Origin: Paracoccaceae bacterium | Lineage (GTDB): Bacteria > Pseudomonadota > Alphaproteobacteria > Rhodobacterales > Rhodobacteraceae | Reading direction: 5' to 3' | Assembly (NCBI GenBank): GCA_022822495.1 | Contig: JAJEBQ010000032.1 | Location: forward strand, 1-64,000 | DNA: 64,000 bases | Part shown: positions 35,936 to 45,922 of the stretch, piece by piece | Numbering within the stretch: position 1 is the stretch's first letter | How the letters are laid out: each line of letters starts with the position of its first letter | The notes under the pieces: generated by a model | What the model was told of the DNA's origin: nothing | What the model saw: the letters and a program-made list of their open reading frames with translations, nothing else | Databases searched by the model: none | Made by a program: the position numbers and the translations under genes

Positions 35936-37606
35936 ATGAATAACATAAAGGAAAAATTTCCTGGTGCTGTGCATATGTACGCTAAGGAATGTCTGGATGG
36001 TAAACTCTCACGTCGAGAGTTCATGACCAGAGCAACAGCCCTTGGTGCGACATCAGCCACAGCGTATGGTTTAATCGGCCTGTCTGCTCCAAAAGCAGAA
36101 ACTATGGCTATCAAGCAGGGAGGAACAGTTCGGATTCAGATGAATGTTCGCGCCCTCAAAGATCCAAGAACATATGATTGGTCTGAAATGGCTAATTTTA
36201 CCCGAGGTTGGCTGGAGTATCTCGTTCAATTGAATTCTGATGGTTCAATTGAAGGTCGACTATTAGAAGGTTGGAGTTCGAATGAGGACGCAACCCAAAT
36301 TACCCTCAATGTGAGAAAAGGCGTGAAATGGACTAATGGTGATGACTTTACAGCCCATGATGTGGCCCGAAACATTACGGGTTGGTGTGAGAGTGAAGTC
36401 GCTGGCAATTCAATGGCTGGCCGCATGGGAACATTGATCAATCCGGATACCAAGGTTGCGCGGGACGGAGCCATTGTAGTCATAGATGATCACACGGTTC
36501 AGTTGAACCCATCTCAGTCAGATATAACCTTGATTGTCGGTATGCTTGACTATCCAGGTGCTATTGTTCATTCCTCACATGACCCGGCAACTATGGTAGA
36601 CAATCCAATCGGTACTGGCCCCTATCTACCTGAATCATTTGAAGTTGGTGTCAAGGGTGTGCTGGTACGAAATGAAAATCATGAATGGTGGGATGCCGGT
36701 AACGGTGCTTATCTTGACCGCATTGAGTTCTTGGATTATGGCACAGACTTTTCAGCTCATGTCGCAGGTGCCGAAGCTGATGAGTTTGATATGTGCTATC
36801 AGGCTACCGGGGAATTCATTGAGCTTTATGAAACCCTTGACGGATGGACCAGATCATCTGTGGGTACCAATGCCACTGTGATTTGCCGTGCTCGTCAGGA
36901 TGGATTGGTCGAAATGGCTGATGGTTCCGAAGTACAACCTTATGCTGACGTAAGGGTAAGAACGGCATTTGCCAAAGCTGTAGATAATGCTGTTTGCCTT
37001 GAATTAGGTTTTAACAACAACGGCGGTTTGGCAGAAAACCACCATGTATCTCCTACTCATCCTGAATACTATGCACTTCCACCTTTGTCAGTTGATAAGG
37101 ATGCTGCTAGATCGATGGTAGAAGAAGCAGGGATGCTTGATTTTGAGCATGAATTAATTTCCATAGATACCGGTTGGATCAGTGCAACGGCAGATTCAAT
37201 TGCTGCGCAGATGAGAGAAGCTGGGATCAAGGTCAAGAGAACAAATCTTCCCGGTGGAACCTTCTGGGATGATTGGCAAACACACCTATTCAGCATGACA
37301 GAGTGGAATCCAAGACCATTAGGTGTACAGATTTACGTTCTTGCTTATCGCTCAGATGGCGTCTGGAATGAAACTGCTTTCGCCAGTGAGGAGTTTGACT
37401 CCCTTCTTGATAAGGCATTGACGCTGAGTAATGCCGATGAACGTCGAGAGGTTATGGCCCGCCTAGAAGAAATAATGCAGGAAGAAGGTGTCATTATCCA
37501 ACCCTATTGGAGAAACCTTAACCGTTTCCACAAGTCCAATCTGGTTGGTGCCGATATGCATCCCCAATTTGAAATTCACAGTTTCAAATACGGGTGGGCA
37601 GCATAA
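35936..37606 (+). CDS. peptide/oligopeptide-type ABC substrate-binding protein with Tat signal
   Basis: A 556-residue family 5 solute-binding protein (DppA/OppA fold). ATG 35936 lies 7 bases after AGGAG; two earlier starts in frame are less well placed. The N-terminus carries a twin-arginine motif [13 protein letters not shown] followed by a hydrophobic stretch, so it is probably exported folded by the Tat pathway. Typical blocks are [20 protein letters not shown] and [15 protein letters not shown]. It is the first gene of a four-gene importer and is followed by a hairpin. Substrate (peptide, opine, nickel or other) is not readable. Confidence 0.9.
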   Translation: MNNIKEKFPGAVHMYAKECLDGKLSRREFMTRATALGATSATAYGLIGLSAPKAETMAIKQGGTVRIQMNVRALKDPRTYDWSEMANFTRGWLEYLVQLNSDGSIEGRLLEGWSSNEDATQITLNVRKGVKWTNGDDFTAHDVARNITGWCESEVAGNSMAGRMGTLINPDTKVARDGAIVVIDDHTVQLNPSQSDITLIVGMLDYPGAIVHSSHDPATMVDNPIGTGPYLPESFEVGVKGVLVRNENHEWWDAGNGAYLDRIEFLDYGTDFSAHVAGAEADEFDMCYQATGEFIELYETLDGWTRSSVGTNATVICRARQDGLVEMADGSEVQPYADVRVRTAFAKAVDNAVCLELGFNNNGGLAENHHVSPTHPEYYALPPLSVDKDAARSMVEEAGMLDFEHELISIDTGWISATADSIAAQMREAGIKVKRTNLPGGTFWDDWQTHLFSMTEWNPRPLGVQIYVLAYRSDGVWNETAFASEEFDSLLDKALTLSNADERREVMARLEEIMQEEGVIIQPYWRNLNRFHKSNLVGADMHPQFEIHSFKYGWAA

Positions 37607-37628
37607 ATTCAACCTAACCAATAAATTA

Positions 37629-37660
37629 ACTGAACGGAGTGGTTTCCCCCTCCGTTCGGT
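37629..37660 (+). terminator. hairpin between the binding-protein gene and its permease
   Basis: ACTGAACGGAG (37629-37639) pairs with CTCCGTTCGGT (37650-37660) with one G-U wobble, 22 bases past the stop codon of the binding-protein gene. This is the third binding-protein gene in the window followed by a stable stem, which suggests partial termination or mRNA protection. Confidence 0.68.
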
Positions 37661-37705
37661 CATTTTGATCCCCCCTACCCCATACATTCTGTTGGTTTTT
37701 AAATA

Positions 37706-38752
37706 GTGTTTAGGTTCATATTAAGGCGATTAGGAATAACTGCCATTTCTGTTTTATGCCTAACTTTTGTGGTTTTCCTTCTGACCAACCTGGATGGCAA
37801 CCTTGTCAAGCTCGCCAAATTCCTTGGAAGTCAGAGAATGTCAACCGAACAAGTTGATACTTGGCTTGACTTGAACGGCTTCAATCAACCCGACATAATT
37901 CGCTATGGCGAATGGCTTGGTGTCTTACCTTCCTATCAACTGGTACAGGAGGATGGCAAAATTCTTGGGCGGTGTACCCGTCCTGGCGTATCAGTGGAGA
38001 ACACACCTCGGTATTGTGGAATATTCCAGGGGAATTGGGGGTGGTCGGTCATTTTCAGGGAGGAAGTTCATTCAATAATATTTAAGCGATTAGCCCTTTC
38101 AGGGTGGCTCATGCTCTATGTAATGCTCATTATGGTACCCGTTGCATTGGTTATAGGAATATTGGCTGGAATGCGGGAAGGGACAAGAACTGATCGTACA
38201 CTCTCGACATTTTCAATTATAACGACTGCGACCCCTGAGTATGTCTCAGGTGTTTTACTTGTTGCTTTTTTTGCCAGTAATGCGGTTGGACTTAAATGGT
38301 TCAAAGGATCCGCTGCCTCGGCAATGGACAATATAACTTTCGAAAACTTTACCCTACCTGTAGTCACTATGGCTCTTTATGGAATGGGTTACATAGCACG
38401 AATGACCAGAGCATCCATGGCCGAGGTCATGACATCCCAATATGTCAGAACGGCCCGCCTGAAGGGGGTTAGTTTTACCGCGATCGTGTTGAAACATGCG
38501 CTCAGGAATGCACTTATTGCTCCCTTCACTGTAATCATGCTTCAATTTCCCTGGTTGCTCACAGGTGTCGTCATCGTGGAGACCTTGTTCAACTACAAGG
38601 GATTTGGTTGGACCCTCGTGCAAGCAGCATCAAACAATGATATAAATCTCCTCTTGGGGTGCTCAATCATCGCTGTCATAGTCGTTTTGATTACGCAACT
38701 CATATCAGACATTGGTTATGTCTTCCTTAATCCTAGAATCAGGGTCAGCTAG
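37706..38752 (+). CDS. peptide-type ABC transporter permease (DppB-like)
   Basis: A 348-residue permease that starts at GTG 37706 (MFRFILRRLGITAISVLCLT), the typical DppB/OppB beginning. The EAA loop is RTARLKGVSFTAIVLKHALR followed by NALIAPF. About six membrane segments are visible. It belongs to the same operon as the DppC-like gene (9 bases between them). Confidence 0.92.
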   Translation: MFRFILRRLGITAISVLCLTFVVFLLTNLDGNLVKLAKFLGSQRMSTEQVDTWLDLNGFNQPDIIRYGEWLGVLPSYQLVQEDGKILGRCTRPGVSVENTPRYCGIFQGNWGWSVIFREEVHSIIFKRLALSGWLMLYVMLIMVPVALVIGILAGMREGTRTDRTLSTFSIITTATPEYVSGVLLVAFFASNAVGLKWFKGSAASAMDNITFENFTLPVVTMALYGMGYIARMTRASMAEVMTSQYVRTARLKGVSFTAIVLKHALRNALIAPFTVIMLQFPWLLTGVVIVETLFNYKGFGWTLVQAASNNDINLLLGCSIIAVIVVLITQLISDIGYVFLNPRIRVS

Positions 38753-38761
38753 GATTAGGTC

Positions 38762-39916
38762 GTGGAACAACTGTCTATTTGGGAGATTAGTAGCCAAATC
38801 TTCATGCAATTTTGGCCTGTCTGGATAGCTCTCATTGCCTTCTATATAATTGCCTATTTGACCAAAAAGCACACGGGTCTCTTTGGTAAATTATTTGATA
38901 GCCCAATAGGATTGATCGGACTTGGAATTGTAATGTTCTGGGTATTCACAGCAATATTCGCTGATATGATCATTACTTTTGATCCCTACGCACAAATTTC
39001 GGGTATGAAAAACAAGATTCCAGGTACACCTGTCAGGGGACTTGAGGGAGAATACTATCTCCTGGGTGGTGATCGTCTGGCACGTGATGTCTTCTCTCGT
39101 GTCGTCATGGGTAGTCGCAGCGTCTTAACCATTGCCCCTGCTGCCACCATGTTTGCCTTTATGGTTGGTATCATGCTGGGATTGGTTGCTGGATATCTCC
39201 CTGGCAAGTTTGATACCATGGTCAGTTTTCTTGCTAATTTGGTATTGGCTTTTCCTGTCATCCTCCTTTTTTATCTCATGGTTTCACCTTCTATCCAGGA
39301 AACGGGATTACCCACGATGCTGGCTGCAGTGATGTTCCTTTTTCCCATCGCTTTTTTTGCCGTGCTGGTCAATTCAAGGCTCTATACACAACCACTGAAG
39401 CGAAACATAACTGTTGGATTAATTCTTGTAATTGGTTTCTGGATCTATTTGGGGCTTGCCTTTGATAGTGATCCCTTTGGCGTATTCAGCATGGAGCCAA
39501 ATTTATTGAATGTTTTTGTTTCGGTCGTTTTTGCAAATTCACCTACAATTTTCCGAATTGTCCGAAGCCTGGCGTTAGAAATCAAGACCAGAGATTATGT
39601 GGCGGCGGCTCAAACCCGTGGTGAGGGAACATGGTATATACTCCTTTGGGAGATTCTTCCCAACGCCAGGGGACCACTCATTGTTGATTTCTGTTTGCGG
39701 ATTGGTTATACAACCATATTATTGGGCACACTGGGCTTTTTTGGCCTCGGGGTATCACCGGAAAGCCCGGATTGGGGTTCAACCATCAACGAAGGTCGCA
39801 AAGTCTTGACCTTATACCCACATGGGGCGGTTCCTCCGGCTCTTTCACTTATGAGCCTCGTTTTGGGACTCAACCTCCTCGCTGATGGGCTCAGAGAACA
39901 ATCACTTAAGGACTAA
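38762..39916 (+). CDS. peptide-type ABC transporter permease (DppC-like)
   Basis: A 384-residue permease starting at GTG 38762. It is longer than the usual DppC, with an extra N-terminal helix (FWPVWIALIAFYIIAYLTKK) before the typical one, and an extra insertion in the middle (TVGLILVIGFWIYLGLAFDS). The family block LGGDRLARDVFSRVVMGSRS and the EAA loop YVAAAQTRGEGTWYILLWEI LPNARGP are present. It precedes the double ATPase gene by 5 bases. Confidence 0.9.
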   Translation: MEQLSIWEISSQIFMQFWPVWIALIAFYIIAYLTKKHTGLFGKLFDSPIGLIGLGIVMFWVFTAIFADMIITFDPYAQISGMKNKIPGTPVRGLEGEYYLLGGDRLARDVFSRVVMGSRSVLTIAPAATMFAFMVGIMLGLVAGYLPGKFDTMVSFLANLVLAFPVILLFYLMVSPSIQETGLPTMLAAVMFLFPIAFFAVLVNSRLYTQPLKRNITVGLILVIGFWIYLGLAFDSDPFGVFSMEPNLLNVFVSVVFANSPTIFRIVRSLALEIKTRDYVAAAQTRGEGTWYILLWEILPNARGPLIVDFCLRIGYTTILLGTLGFFGLGVSPESPDWGSTINEGRKVLTLYPHGAVPPALSLMSLVLGLNLLADGLREQSLKD

Positions 39917-39921
39917 GGGTT

Positions 39922-42039
39922 ATGGCCGAAAATTCAACCGAAAATGCGACCCCCATCCTGGAGATTGACAATCTGTCTATTTCTTTTTTCACGAGGGCTG
40001 GTGAAATACCCGCCGTAATGGATTTCTCCTGTACCGTTTATCCGGGTGAAGCCATGGGATTGGTTGGTGAATCAGGTTGTGGTAAATCGACTGTTGCGCT
40101 TGGAGTCATGCAGGATTTGGGAGTCAATGGCAAGATTGTCGGTGGCTCGATAAAATTCAAGGGACGTAACCTGCAAGAGTATACCGCAAAAGAGTTGCGG
40201 GAATTAAGAGGTTCGGAAATAGCCATGATTTATCAGGAACCTATGGCCTCTTTGAATCCAGCAATGAAAGTTGCCGCACAGTTGATGGAAGTACCGATAA
40301 TTCACGATGGTCTTACGAAATTACAAGCCAGAAACCTTGCCCTTGAAGTCGTTGAATCGGTGAGACTGCCAGATCCTGAGAGAATTCTTAACTCTTACCC
40401 ACACCAACTTTCGGGGGGACAGCAACAACGAATAGTTATTGCCATGGCTTTGATGTCAAAGCCTTCACTCTTGATTCTAGATGAACCAACAACCGCCTTG
40501 GATGTAACTGTCGAAGCTGGAATAGTTGAATTGGTCAAGGAGCTTGGCAAGCAATATGGCACTTCCATGCTGTTTATCAGCCACAATTTGGGTCTTATAC
40601 TTGAAACCTGTAGCAGAATTTGTGTGATGTATTCAGGTGAAGCCGTCGAAACAGGTTCAATCAATGATGTGTTCGATAAAATGAGACATCCCTATACAGA
40701 AGCACTGTTTCGGTCTATTCCTTTACCGGGTGCAGATAAGAATTCCAGACCTCTCGTTGCCATTGAGGGTAACTTCCCTCTCCCACATGAAAGGCCGCCA
40801 GGGTGTAACTTTGGTCCTCGCTGTAGCTACTTCGAAGAGGGAAATTGTAATGTTGGCGAAATCCCGATGCGACCTGTTCCAGGATTTGAACGGCACGGTT
40901 CGAGATGTCTTAAATTTGAGGACATAAATTGGGGTCAATTTAACCAAGGATCTGACAGCGAGGAAGAAAACCGGTTTGGAAAAGAAGTTCTCAAGGTAAA
41001 CAATCTTAAGAAATACTATGAAGTTGCAGCCAATGAACTTTTTGGAGGCGGTGAAAAAAGGGTTGTAAAAGCAAATGAGACCTTGACTTTTTCAGCCAGA
41101 GAATCAGAAACTTTGGCAATTGTTGGTGAGTCTGGCTGCGGTAAATCTACCCTTGCGAAAGTGCTGATGGGATTGGAAACAGCCACCGACGGAGAAGTTG
41201 TGTTGAACGGCAAACCAATTCAATCTGTCTCAATTGAGCAAAGAGATGTCAATACAGTGTCTTCCATCCAGATGGTCTTTCAAAACCCCTTTGATACGCT
41301 TAATCCTTCAATGACTGTTGGAAATCAGATTATCCGTGCCCTGGAAATATTTCGTGTCGGGGAAACACCCTCTGACAGAGAAAGCAGGATGCTTGAATTG
41401 TTGGATTTGGTCAAGCTTCCCCGAGAGTTTGCCAAAAGATTGCCGCGACAACTTTCAGGAGGACAGAAACAGCGCGTTGGCATTGCGAGAGCTTTTGCTG
41501 GTGCAGCCCAAATTGTCGTGGCCGATGAACCTGTATCAGCTTTGGATGTATCAGTTCAGGCTGCTGTAACGGACCTTTTGCTTGAAATCCAAAAGAAGAA
41601 TCTGACAACTTTACTGTTCATAAGTCATGACCTTTCAATCGTTCGCTATCTTTCAGACCGAGTATTGGTCATGTATTTGGGGCATATCGTTGAAATGGGG
41701 TCCACTGATCAAATATTCTCGCCCCCCTACCATCCGTATACCGAGGCTTTACTTTCAGCAGTCCCAATAGCCGACACAAGTGTTAGCAAAAAACACATTG
41801 TTCTGGAGGGAGAAATTCCTTCAGCCCTTAACCCACCCACGGGTTGCCCTTTTCAAACACGGTGCAAACATAAGCATAAGGTCGAAGGGAACCTTTGTGA
41901 AACGGTTGTACCTGAGATGAAAACCCAACCTGCCGGTCTTCAAATTAAGTGTCATCTACCTCAGGAGGTTCTGGATCAAATGGAATTGGTCATTCAGATA
42001 CCTGATTCTGAAGAGACAGTATCTGAACGTTTGAGTTGA
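39922..42039 (+). CDS. fused peptide-type ABC ATPase (DppD-DppF in one chain)
   Basis: A 705-residue protein with two complete ATPase cassettes. The first has Walker A GESGCGKST (49-57), signature LSGGQQQRIVIAMAL and Walker B LLILDEPTTALD. The second, from about residue 355, has Walker A GESGCGKST, signature LSGGQKQRVGIARAF and Walker B IVVADEPVSALD. Each half ends with the cysteine-containing oligopeptide C-terminal motif (PPGCNFGPRCSYFEEGNC and PTGCPFQTRCKHKHKVEGNLC). Other systems split these functions between DppD and DppF. It closes the importer operon. Confidence 0.94.
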   Translation: MAENSTENATPILEIDNLSISFFTRAGEIPAVMDFSCTVYPGEAMGLVGESGCGKSTVALGVMQDLGVNGKIVGGSIKFKGRNLQEYTAKELRELRGSEIAMIYQEPMASLNPAMKVAAQLMEVPIIHDGLTKLQARNLALEVVESVRLPDPERILNSYPHQLSGGQQQRIVIAMALMSKPSLLILDEPTTALDVTVEAGIVELVKELGKQYGTSMLFISHNLGLILETCSRICVMYSGEAVETGSINDVFDKMRHPYTEALFRSIPLPGADKNSRPLVAIEGNFPLPHERPPGCNFGPRCSYFEEGNCNVGEIPMRPVPGFERHGSRCLKFEDINWGQFNQGSDSEEENRFGKEVLKVNNLKKYYEVAANELFGGGEKRVVKANETLTFSARESETLAIVGESGCGKSTLAKVLMGLETATDGEVVLNGKPIQSVSIEQRDVNTVSSIQMVFQNPFDTLNPSMTVGNQIIRALEIFRVGETPSDRESRMLELLDLVKLPREFAKRLPRQLSGGQKQRVGIARAFAGAAQIVVADEPVSALDVSVQAAVTDLLLEIQKKNLTTLLFISHDLSIVRYLSDRVLVMYLGHIVEMGSTDQIFSPPYHPYTEALLSAVPIADTSVSKKHIVLEGEIPSALNPPTGCPFQTRCKHKHKVEGNLCETVVPEMKTQPAGLQIKCHLPQEVLDQMELVIQIPDSEETVSERLS

Positions 42040-42490
42040 TCCTCGCTTGATCAGTAATTCAGAGACCTCAATAAAATTGGAAATTATGTACAATAGCGAC
42101 AAAAGTCTCGTATAATTGTTTGCAGAAATTTGCGGTTAGATTACTGGGGTTATACAATAATGCTGGAAAAAAGGTCAGGTAAATACGATCGCAAATCGTG
42201 AAAGGATCTCCCTTATTCAGATATTCCCTGAAGACGCAGCAGCAGAGGGATGGTTTCTTGGTTTTCAGTGGCCGGGTGGAGTTCACTGCCCTATATCTGG
42301 AGCTGACAACATCTAGACAATGCGAAACACAAAACGATGCCATATCGTTGTAGAAACTACAAAACCTGTGACAAGAAATTCTCTGCCAAGACAACCTCTG
42401 TGATCGAACGGTCAAATCCGGGGCATCAGATTTGGGCAATTGCGACCAACCTATTGACTACCAGGCTCAAAACTGGTTCGTCAATATAAC

Positions 42491-44531
42491 CGGAACTTCA
42501 TTTGACGTATAATTCACTTTTTCCCTACCGTGAAGGCCGTTTGTTCAAAATAGAGACCGATCAACCTGTCGTTTACATGGCAACATTTGTCCTATATTTT
42601 GTTTATCCCCAGCAATTCCATCACCCGCTTTTGTACCGGCGTCGGTTCCGACATGACTGTAAACTTGTGTTCAGGATAGTTCGGTAAGACAACTTCATTC
42701 AAAGTCATACTCCCCAACTCCGCCAGCAGAGTTGTCATGCTGTGGACAGGCAAAGCATCCCTCGTTTTCTTGCGAGCCGCCTTCTGCTTGGCCGCAACCG
42801 ATACCTCAGCCTTTGCGACGGGTGAGGAGCGTGCCTGCCGGGCGGCTTCCTTGTCATCATCCTGAAACAGCACAGGAGCCAGTTTGGCCCGCAAATGGAT
42901 CTCAACCAAATAACTCAACATGCACAAAAAGACATGGGCTTTAACCCTGGACGCACGGTACACATGAAGGGGTCTGATATTAAGGCGCGTGGTCTTGAGG
43001 GTTCGAAAAGCCGGCTCCACCTGAGCCCGACTTTTATAACGTTCCACCGCCGCATGACGATCAATCGTCGTGGCGGCAAGATTGGTTCTAATGACATAGA
43101 TACCATCCAGACACGCTTCGGCCGCAATCTGGTCCTGCTTGCGGGTCCAGGTGACCGCATCATCGGTAACGAGAACATCAAAATGCTTGCCGACCTTGCG
43201 TCGGTTGAGATCGCGACCGATCCGCCGGTTGATGGCGTCCCGCCCCTTGAGTTTGGCCCGGGGGTTGTGCACGATCCTGGCGATTTCAGCCAGGATCCTT
43301 TCCGTTGCCTGGAGCAAGGCCTCCCGCTTGCGGGCCCGCTCGTCGCGTAATCGTGGATTGAGACACACCATCAAGCGCTCACCGGGAAAGTCAACACTGG
43401 TGATCTCGGCCACAGCATCCGGAAGCAATTGATCAGGCTGCAACGCGGGACCGGTGTCCCCGTGTTTGAGCAGCTTGCGTATCTGCTTGGTTGTCAAAGC
43501 CGATATCCATCCCATCTTGGCCGGGTTCAAATCTTCCCTGATGCGGGCACTGGTGATCAGACCCCGATCACCGACCAAACCAACCTGCTGCACATCAAAC
43601 CGCGACCGGATCTTGGCCATGTGACGAACCAGAGTTGAAGGATCGCCGGTATGACCTCGAAAAACCTCAATGGCCACCGGATACCCCTTGAGATCACATA
43701 ACAGACCATAAACAATCGGCTTCTTGCCTTTCTTGTCATCCCGGTTGTGACCAAAGGTGGCCAGGGAACAACAGTGTCCTTCCACAAAACGGGAGGACAC
43801 ATCATACAAGAGCAACGTGTGACCCGAACTCTTGGTGGAACGGTTCCGAAGACTTCGTTCAATCCAAGGTTGTCGTTCACCCAACCAATCCAGCATGGCC
43901 AGCATCTCATTGCCGGAGACTTCACCCAAGCCAAGCAGTGTCCCGACACTTGTACTGGCACTGAGGGAACAGACCGCCCGGGCGGAGGCCAGTTTGGACC
44001 CTGGGGCGATGAGCCGGGTTAGGATCGCAGCCAGGGCTAAATCCCGGTTTCGGCTTTTCGTGCGATGCAACAGTCGTTCCAGTCCCAACTCCTTACAGAC
44101 GGCACGAAGAGCCATGACATGACCGTGGGGTAAGGCACGTCTTATGTGGAAACTTTCGGTGGGCGTTGTGGCGATGGTTCCGCCTTTAAGCATGGCCTGG
44201 ATACCGTCGATGATTTCGGGTGGGACTTTGGAGAGGTTGGCGAGCGTTCGTCTTCGAATGCGTGTCCCCTCGCGCCAGGCTTGTCGAAGGAGGATGGCGG
44301 GTGGTGCGTTTCGGTTTGGGATGGTATCGATGGAGAGGGCCCTTATGCGTTCCTTTCCATGGCAACATATAAAACAATTATAATATTAATATAATGAGCA
44401 ATAATGTCAAGTAATAAAGTTATTACATGGCAACAAAATACCAAGCGTATAATGATTTTGTATTGCGAAATACCTTTGTTTTTCTGGGAGTTAGGGGTTA
44501 AATTGGGGTATTCAAATTAAATGAAGTTCCG
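42491..44531 (-). mobile_element. complete IS1634-family insertion sequence (2041 bp)
   Basis: The ends are inverted repeats CGGAACTTCATTT (42491-42503) and AAATGAAGTTCCG (44519-44531). The flanks carry a 6-bp direct repeat TATAAC (42485-42490 and 44532-44537), a target-site duplication. One long gene fills it. The element is visibly richer in G+C than its surroundings, which suggests arrival from another genome. Another copy of one end lies at 1-174. Confidence 0.95.
42592..44193 (-). CDS. IS1634-family transposase
   Basis: A DDE-type transposase of 533 residues from ATG 44193. Recognisable parts are LLYDVSSRFVEGHCCSLATF with the first acidic residue, GLVGDRGLITSARI with the second, and RYKSRAQVEPAFRTLKTTRL with the late glutamate. 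Similarity to the family continues upstream in frame: PNRNAPPAILLRQAWREGTR and RTLANLSKVPPEIIDGIQA lead into MLKGG, as in full-length relatives. No ATG, GTG or TTG is found at the expected beginning near 44340, so the true start is uncertain and this copy may be slightly damaged at its 5' end. Confidence 0.92.
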   Translation of the reverse strand: MLKGGTIATTPTESFHIRRALPHGHVMALRAVCKELGLERLLHRTKSRNRDLALAAILTRLIAPGSKLASARAVCSLSASTSVGTLLGLGEVSGNEMLAMLDWLGERQPWIERSLRNRSTKSSGHTLLLYDVSSRFVEGHCCSLATFGHNRDDKKGKKPIVYGLLCDLKGYPVAIEVFRGHTGDPSTLVRHMAKIRSRFDVQQVGLVGDRGLITSARIREDLNPAKMGWISALTTKQIRKLLKHGDTGPALQPDQLLPDAVAEITSVDFPGERLMVCLNPRLRDERARKREALLQATERILAEIARIVHNPRAKLKGRDAINRRIGRDLNRRKVGKHFDVLVTDDAVTWTRKQDQIAAEACLDGIYVIRTNLAATTIDRHAAVERYKSRAQVEPAFRTLKTTRLNIRPLHVYRASRVKAHVFLCMLSYLVEIHLRAKLAPVLFQDDDKEAARQARSSPVAKAEVSVAAKQKAARKKTRDALPVHSMTTLLAELGSMTLNEVVLPNYPEHKFTVMSEPTPVQKRVMELLGINKI

Positions 44532-45205
44532 TATAACTGCATAGAGATTTGAAATGACCTCAAAAAAATTCCCGGTATTTAGCTCACCGGCTAAGAAGTA
44601 CATTTGAACAGTGAGATCAGAACTACAACGGTGTCGTTTGGGCCGACGAAACTTGTGTTGGCGGACTTGAAAAGAACAAGCTCGCCGATATAAACTTTAT
44701 ACGGGTCGTGGAGCAGTTGGTAAAGTCATTGTTTCTAGCGTAAAGGGTCATGTTCAAATCAAGGCACCACGATAGTTGTTGAAAACGCCAAATGCAAAAC
44801 TCTGCATGATTTCATCAACGACAATATTAAGCACGGCTCGACTGTCTTCACCGGCGATTTACCAAGTTACGAAAAGATGGATGAATACGATCACCAATCA
44901 GTCAAGCATTGTGTTGGTGAATATGTCGATGAGAATATCCACAACACCGGAATGGAGTCGTTTTGGAGTGTGCTGTAACGATCCCTAAAGGGAACATTCA
45001 ACAAAATTAACCATAAGCATTTTGACTGGTATGTCACTGAGTTGGCTGACCGGCACAACACTCGCCCGCGAGATACCCTTGAGCGGATGAAGTTTATTGC
45101 TCAGGGTATGTTTGGTAAGTAGATTACTTTTGGACATTTAATCTTTTAAATGAGAAAATTTAAAGAGAGCCAATACTAATTCGATCAATAGTAAGTGTAA
45201 AATCT

Positions 45206-45922
45206 ATGAGTAAAACTGCTAGTACTAATGTGTTTTCAGAAATACGTACAATTCTTTCACCAGAAATAAATTTGCCAAAGTCATTAAAAATTAACACAAG
45301 ACTAAAAATGGATGGCTTAGAGTTGCTCTCAAAAATACCCGAGGAAACAATTCCAATTGTATTTTTTGATCCTCAATACAGAGGTATACTCGACAAGATG
45401 AAATATGGAAATGAAGGAAAGAGTAGAGGGCGTGCAAGATCTGAACTTCCTCAAATGTCAGAGAATGTTATCAAGCAATTCATCAAAGGCATTGATAAGA
45501 TAATTTTGCCCTCAGGTCATATGTTTCTCTGGGTGGATAAATTCCATTTGTGTCAGGGAGTTTCAAATTGGTTTACAGGAACAAATATGGATATAGTGGA
45601 TTTGATTGTGTGGAACAAGAAAAGAATGGGAATGGGTTATCGAACACGACGGGTTGCAGAGTATCTTATTGTGTTACAGAAATTGCCAAAAAAGGCAAAA
45701 GGTGTTTGGAAAATTCATAACATCCGTGATGTTTGGGATGAATCTATAATGAATAAGAATGGTCATACTCATACTAAACCCACCGATCTCCAAAGTCAGT
45801 TGATATGTGCAGTAAGCAATGAAGGTGACGTTGTAGTTGATCCAGCCGCCGGTTCATTTTCAGTTATGAGAGCATCGAATCAAGCAAATCGTAATTTTCT
45901 CGGATGTGATGTCAATGGCTAA
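45206..45922 (+). CDS. type II DNA methyltransferase (adenine or cytosine-N4, beta-like motif order)
   Basis: A 238-residue methyltransferase. Motif IV reads DPQY (55-58), a variant of the usual DPPY/SPPY, in IVFFDPQYRG. Motif I comes last, DPAAGSFS at about 212-219, so the motif order is the permuted beta-like one. Between them lies PSGHMFLWVDKFHL and DLIVWNKKRMG. The gene overlaps the endonuclease gene by 17 bases, so both form one R-M unit. It lies just after the IS debris, and its AT-rich codons differ from the chromosomal genes. The recognition sequence is unknown; resemblance to M.MunI-type enzymes is only my impression. Confidence 0.85.
   Translation: MSKTASTNVFSEIRTILSPEINLPKSLKINTRLKMDGLELLSKIPEETIPIVFFDPQYRGILDKMKYGNEGKSRGRARSELPQMSENVIKQFIKGIDKIILPSGHMFLWVDKFHLCQGVSNWFTGTNMDIVDLIVWNKKRMGMGYRTRRVAEYLIVLQKLPKKAKGVWKIHNIRDVWDESIMNKNGHTHTKPTDLQSQLICAVSNEGDVVVDPAAGSFSVMRASNQANRNFLGCDVNG

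Larger units (their letters stand above)
42155..45121 (+). pseudogene. IS1595 (ISXO2-like) transposase pseudogene, split by the IS1634 element
   Basis: Fragments at 42155-42490 and 44532-45121 translate, with frame changes and stops, to parts of an ISXO2-like transposase. Left pieces read IQIFPEDAAAEGWFLGFQWP and MPYRCRNYKTCDKKFSAKTT with QIWAIATNLLTT. Right pieces read ADETCVGGLEKNK, SVKHCVGEYVDENIHNTGME and TRPRDTLERMKFIAQGMFGK. If the intervening element and one copy of TATAAC are removed, the frame LKTGSSI-stop-LHRDLK joins exactly where the family has SSMKLHRDLG, so the insertion hit this gene. Stops and frameshifts elsewhere show it is dead. Confidence 0.9.

Noticed and set aside
43747-44122. 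Plus-strand ORFs opposite the IS1634 transposase
   Set aside because: They are G+C-rich shadow frames of the transposase gene with no recognisable domain.
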